Origin: Bradyrhizobium centrolobii
Lineage (GTDB): Bacteria; Pseudomonadota; Alphaproteobacteria; Rhizobiales; Xanthobacteraceae
Assembly: GCF_001641635.1 (NCBI RefSeq)
Contig: NZ_LUUB01000030.1
Location: 9,010-42,650 of the forward strand
Direction: 5' to 3'
DNA length: 33,641 nucleotides
Part shown: in pieces, positions 31,864 to 33,641 of the stretch
Layout: each line of letters starts with the position of its first letter
Numbering within the stretch: the first letter of the stretch is position 1
The notes under the pieces: model-generated
Told to the model about the DNA's origin: nothing
What the model saw: the letters and a program-made list of their open reading frames with translations, nothing else
Databases searched by the model: none
Translations under genes and position numbers: made by a program

Positions 31864-31969
31864 GTCATTCCGGGGCGGTCCAAAGAACCGAACCCGGAAT
31901 CTCGAGATTCCGGGTTCGATGCTCCGGCGTCGCGCTTCGCGCTATCCCGTCGCATCGCCCCGGAATGAC
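31864..31969. repeat. dispersed palindromic element, family A copy 3
   Basis: It opens GTCATTCCGGGGC and ends GCCCCGGAATGAC. Its reverse complement is about 90% identical to 1833-1938, including the GAACCCGGAATCTCGAG core. It forms the break point of the photolyase remnant. Confidence 0.88.
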
Positions 31970-31975
31970 GGTTGG

Positions 31976-32635
31976 TTATTTCGGCTGCGGCACGATCCGG
32001 ATGTAGGGCTTCGGCTCCTTCCAGCCCTGCGGATAGATCGTCTTGGCCTCTTCGTTGGAGACCGAGCCAGCGATGATGACATCCTCGCCCTGCTTCCAGT
32101 CCGCCGGGGTCGCGACGCGGTGCTTGGCGGTCATCTGGAGCGAGTCGATGGCGCGCAGGATCTCCTGGAAGTTACGTCCCGTCGTCATCGGATAGACCAG
32201 CACCAGCTTGATCTTCTTGTCCGGGCCGATGACGAACACGTTGCGGACGGTCTGGTTGTCCGCCGGCGTCCGGGTGAGGGGATCGCCCGAGGTCGAGGCC
32301 GGCAGCATCTCGTAGAGCTTCGAGACGTTGAAGTCGGTGTCGCCGATCATCGGGTAGTTCGGCGCGGCGCCTTGCGTCTCCTTGATGTCTTCCGACCACT
32401 TGGTGTGGCGGTCGACCGGATCGACCGAGAGGCCCATCAGCTTGACGCCGCGCTGGTCGAATTCGGGCTTGAGCTTGGCCAGTGCGCCGAGTTCGGTCGT
32501 ACAAACCGGCGTGAAGTCCTTCGGGTGGGAGAACAGCAGAGCCCAGCTGTTGCCGATCCAGTCGTGGAACTTGATCTTCCCTTCAGTGGTCTCGGCTTCG
32601 AAGTCGGGGGCGGTGGCGCCGATCGGAAGTGGCAT
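31976..32635 (-). CDS. 1-Cys peroxiredoxin (Prx6 type)
   Basis: A 219-residue thiol peroxidase reducing H2O2 and organic hydroperoxides in the cytosol. The peroxidatic cysteine is C45 in HPKDFTPVCTTE. The partner residues are in place, and the C-terminal Prx6 extension (AKHRVATPADWKQGEDVIIA ... KPYIRIVPQ) is present, as expected for the 1-Cys group of about 215-225 residues. No resolving Cys follows. GAGGTAGAACC precedes the ATG. A sigma70 promoter with a palindrome near -35 lies upstream, suggesting regulated expression. Confidence 0.95.
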   Translation of the reverse strand: MPLPIGATAPDFEAETTEGKIKFHDWIGNSWALLFSHPKDFTPVCTTELGALAKLKPEFDQRGVKLMGLSVDPVDRHTKWSEDIKETQGAAPNYPMIGDTDFNVSKLYEMLPASTSGDPLTRTPADNQTVRNVFVIGPDKKIKLVLVYPMTTGRNFQEILRAIDSLQMTAKHRVATPADWKQGEDVIIAGSVSNEEAKTIYPQGWKEPKPYIRIVPQPK

Positions 32636-32690
32636 GGTTCTACCTCATCGCATTGAATTTACTGGGAAATTCGCTCTTGCCGTCGAGCTC

Positions 32691-32727
32691 ATTATAAGAG
32701 CTGGAACGGCCCAAGTGAACCGGTTCA
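32691..32727 (-). promoter_or_regulatory. peroxiredoxin promoter with operator palindrome
   Basis: Read on the minus strand, TATAAT (32691-32696) is a perfect -10. TGAACCGGTTCA (32716-32727) is a perfect 12-base palindrome centred about 37 bases before the expected start site, where an activator or repressor of a peroxide gene would bind. Confidence 0.55.
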
Positions 32728-32920
32728 AGTAAAATGTGAATTCCTTCTTTGAAGAGCCGATTTAATAGCATCTTTCTGTTACAGCGGCGCCTGCGGCGAA
32801 ACAGCTCCACCGGAGGGACACGGGCTCGATTGCCCCGATAATGCCTTTTATCACTCCCATCACGCTCGCCCAACGTTCGATGGAACCGAAATGATCCTGA
32901 CTGCGACTAATCGGCAACCA

Positions 32921-32948
32921 TTGAGAAAAGTCGCGATCACCGTATCGA
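32921..32948 (+). promoter_or_regulatory. candidate sigma70-type promoter
   Basis: TTGAGA (32921-32926) and TATCGA (32943-32948) are spaced by 16 bases, about 65 bases before the ATG at 33015. The match is fair, not strong. The rest of 32728-33014 holds no supported gene. Confidence 0.35.
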
Positions 32949-33014
32949 ATCATTAACCACCCGTTTACGCCCGCATGAAAATGCTGGCCATCAGAAGAAC
33001 TCTGGAAGTGAACT

Positions 33015-33587
33015 ATGTCTGCCGCTGCGCCTAAGTCCGTTGAGTCTCCGTCCCTCGAACCGTCCTGCCGCGATACCGCGGCCCATGCGCTGACCATCGT
33101 GCGCGATGGTGTGATCACGGGCGAGGGCCCGACCACCAAGGGCCGGGTACATTTCTCCCGCTCCCTCGACGCCGATGACACCGCCTGGTGCTCGCGCATC
33201 CTGACCGCCGCCGCCGTCAATGACAAGCCGGTCAGCCGCGCCGAAGCCGAAGTTCTGTTCGAGATCAACGAGGCCGCAACCGAGCGCACCGATGGCGGCC
33301 GGTTCGACGACCTGCTTGCCAAGGCCGTCGCCCACTACGCCGCGAGCGCTTCGGGTCTGCCGGTGCCGCCGCGCAGCGTCGCGCTGTCGCAGGACACCGA
33401 CATCGAGAGCTGGGCGCCGTCCTATGCGTCCAAGGTCAACAGCGAGATGCTGGAATGGATCGCCGGCCAGATGCGCGGCAAGCGCCAGAACAACCGCCGC
33501 CTGATGGCGATGGTGGCGACCTTCCTGGGCGCCACCGCGCTGCCTCTGGCGGGCCAACTGCCGAACGTGTTCGACATCGGCATGTAA
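33015..33587 (+). CDS. conserved hypothetical protein with C-terminal hydrophobic helix
   Basis: A 190-residue protein, probably cytosolic with a C-terminal hydrophobic segment (LMAMVATFLGATALPLAGQL, about residues 163-182). The middle (SRAEAEVLFEINEAATERTD ... LLAKAVAHYAASASG) is helical and acidic. It has the VSRAEAEVLFEINEA pattern seen in TerB-like or EF-hand-like helical proteins, though I cannot assign a family. GGAAG precedes the ATG. Two Cys (C18 and C59) are present. Function unknown. The gene is complete; only a few bases remain to the window edge. Confidence 0.75.
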   Translation: MSAAAPKSVESPSLEPSCRDTAAHALTIVRDGVITGEGPTTKGRVHFSRSLDADDTAWCSRILTAAAVNDKPVSRAEAEVLFEINEAATERTDGGRFDDLLAKAVAHYAASASGLPVPPRSVALSQDTDIESWAPSYASKVNSEMLEWIAGQMRGKRQNNRRLMAMVATFLGATALPLAGQLPNVFDIGM

Positions 33588-33641
33588 GATTTGGGCATGT
33601 AGGATTTCCGCGCCTCTCATGAGCGCGACGATGCGGCGGGG

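Noticed and set aside
1..33641. CRISPR array
   Set aside because: No regularly spaced direct repeats with unique spacers were seen; the repeats present are palindromic intergenic elements or coding repeats.

Overview
The window is chromosomal DNA of a high-GC alphaproteobacterium, most likely Bradyrhizobium or a close relative. This is inferred from strong G/C at third codon positions, several families of dispersed 100-150 bp palindromic elements typical of that group (GTCATTCCGGGGC..., CCTCTCCCC...GTGAGGGG, GTAGGGTGGGTTAG..., GCATGATCCGGAAAAG...), a GCG_CRPN-type secreted protein, and many short exported proteins rich in His, Trp or Tyr. No plasmid, phage or transposase genes were recognised, and a species cannot be named from sequence alone.

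Layout. 1-741: two small secreted proteins (a His/Trp repeat protein and a GCG_CRPN protein) with two strong terminators between them. 800-1807: exported alpha/beta hydrolase. 2033-4455: an ArsR-type regulator divergent from a NIPSNAP - ABM monooxygenase-like - isocitrate lyase/PEP mutase-like operon, with an inverted repeat over the regulator's start. 4621-5837: small membrane protein divergent from a TRIC/UPF0126 channel, with three phased GTTCATC half-sites between them. 5990-7201: exported triheme cytochrome c. 7491-17783: a long co-directional run comprising fused indolepyruvate:ferredoxin oxidoreductase, SCPx-like thiolase, DUF35 OB-fold partner, MaoC hydratase-2, MFE-2-like SDR, DHDPS-family lyase/aldolase, NUDT19-like NUDIX hydrolase and an EamA permease. 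17917-20604: PAS/HAMP sensor histidine kinase. 20733-23717: GrlR-like protein, exported or anchored hypotheticals and a VOC protein. 23866-23942: tRNA-Arg(TCG). 24129-28626: accessory-looking stretch with a secreted hypothetical, a DUF1326-DUF2182 pair, a small zinc-ribbon protein preceded by an FNR/FixK-like palindrome, a Tyr-rich secreted protein, a host-attachment-family protein and a His-rich secreted protein. 28921-33587: exported ClpP-like protein, second EamA permease, metallopeptidase-like protein, Lys/Ala-rich H1-like protein, a truncated photolyase remnant, 1-Cys peroxiredoxin and a conserved hypothetical.

How the genes work together. The most coherent block is 11331-16787. Its thiolase+DUF35, hydratase-2, SDR and NUDIX proteins resemble, as separate polypeptides, the SCPx, MFE-2 and NUDT19 enzymes of the animal peroxisomal beta-oxidation set. 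The upstream oxidoreductase can make acyl-CoA from 2-oxo acids. I infer a pathway for an unusual acyl-CoA (branched, aromatic or side-chain); the substrate is unknown. The ArsR-NIPSNAP-ABM-lyase cluster is a second candidate catabolic unit. The palindromic elements sit at many gene boundaries, and one copy abuts the broken photolyase gene.
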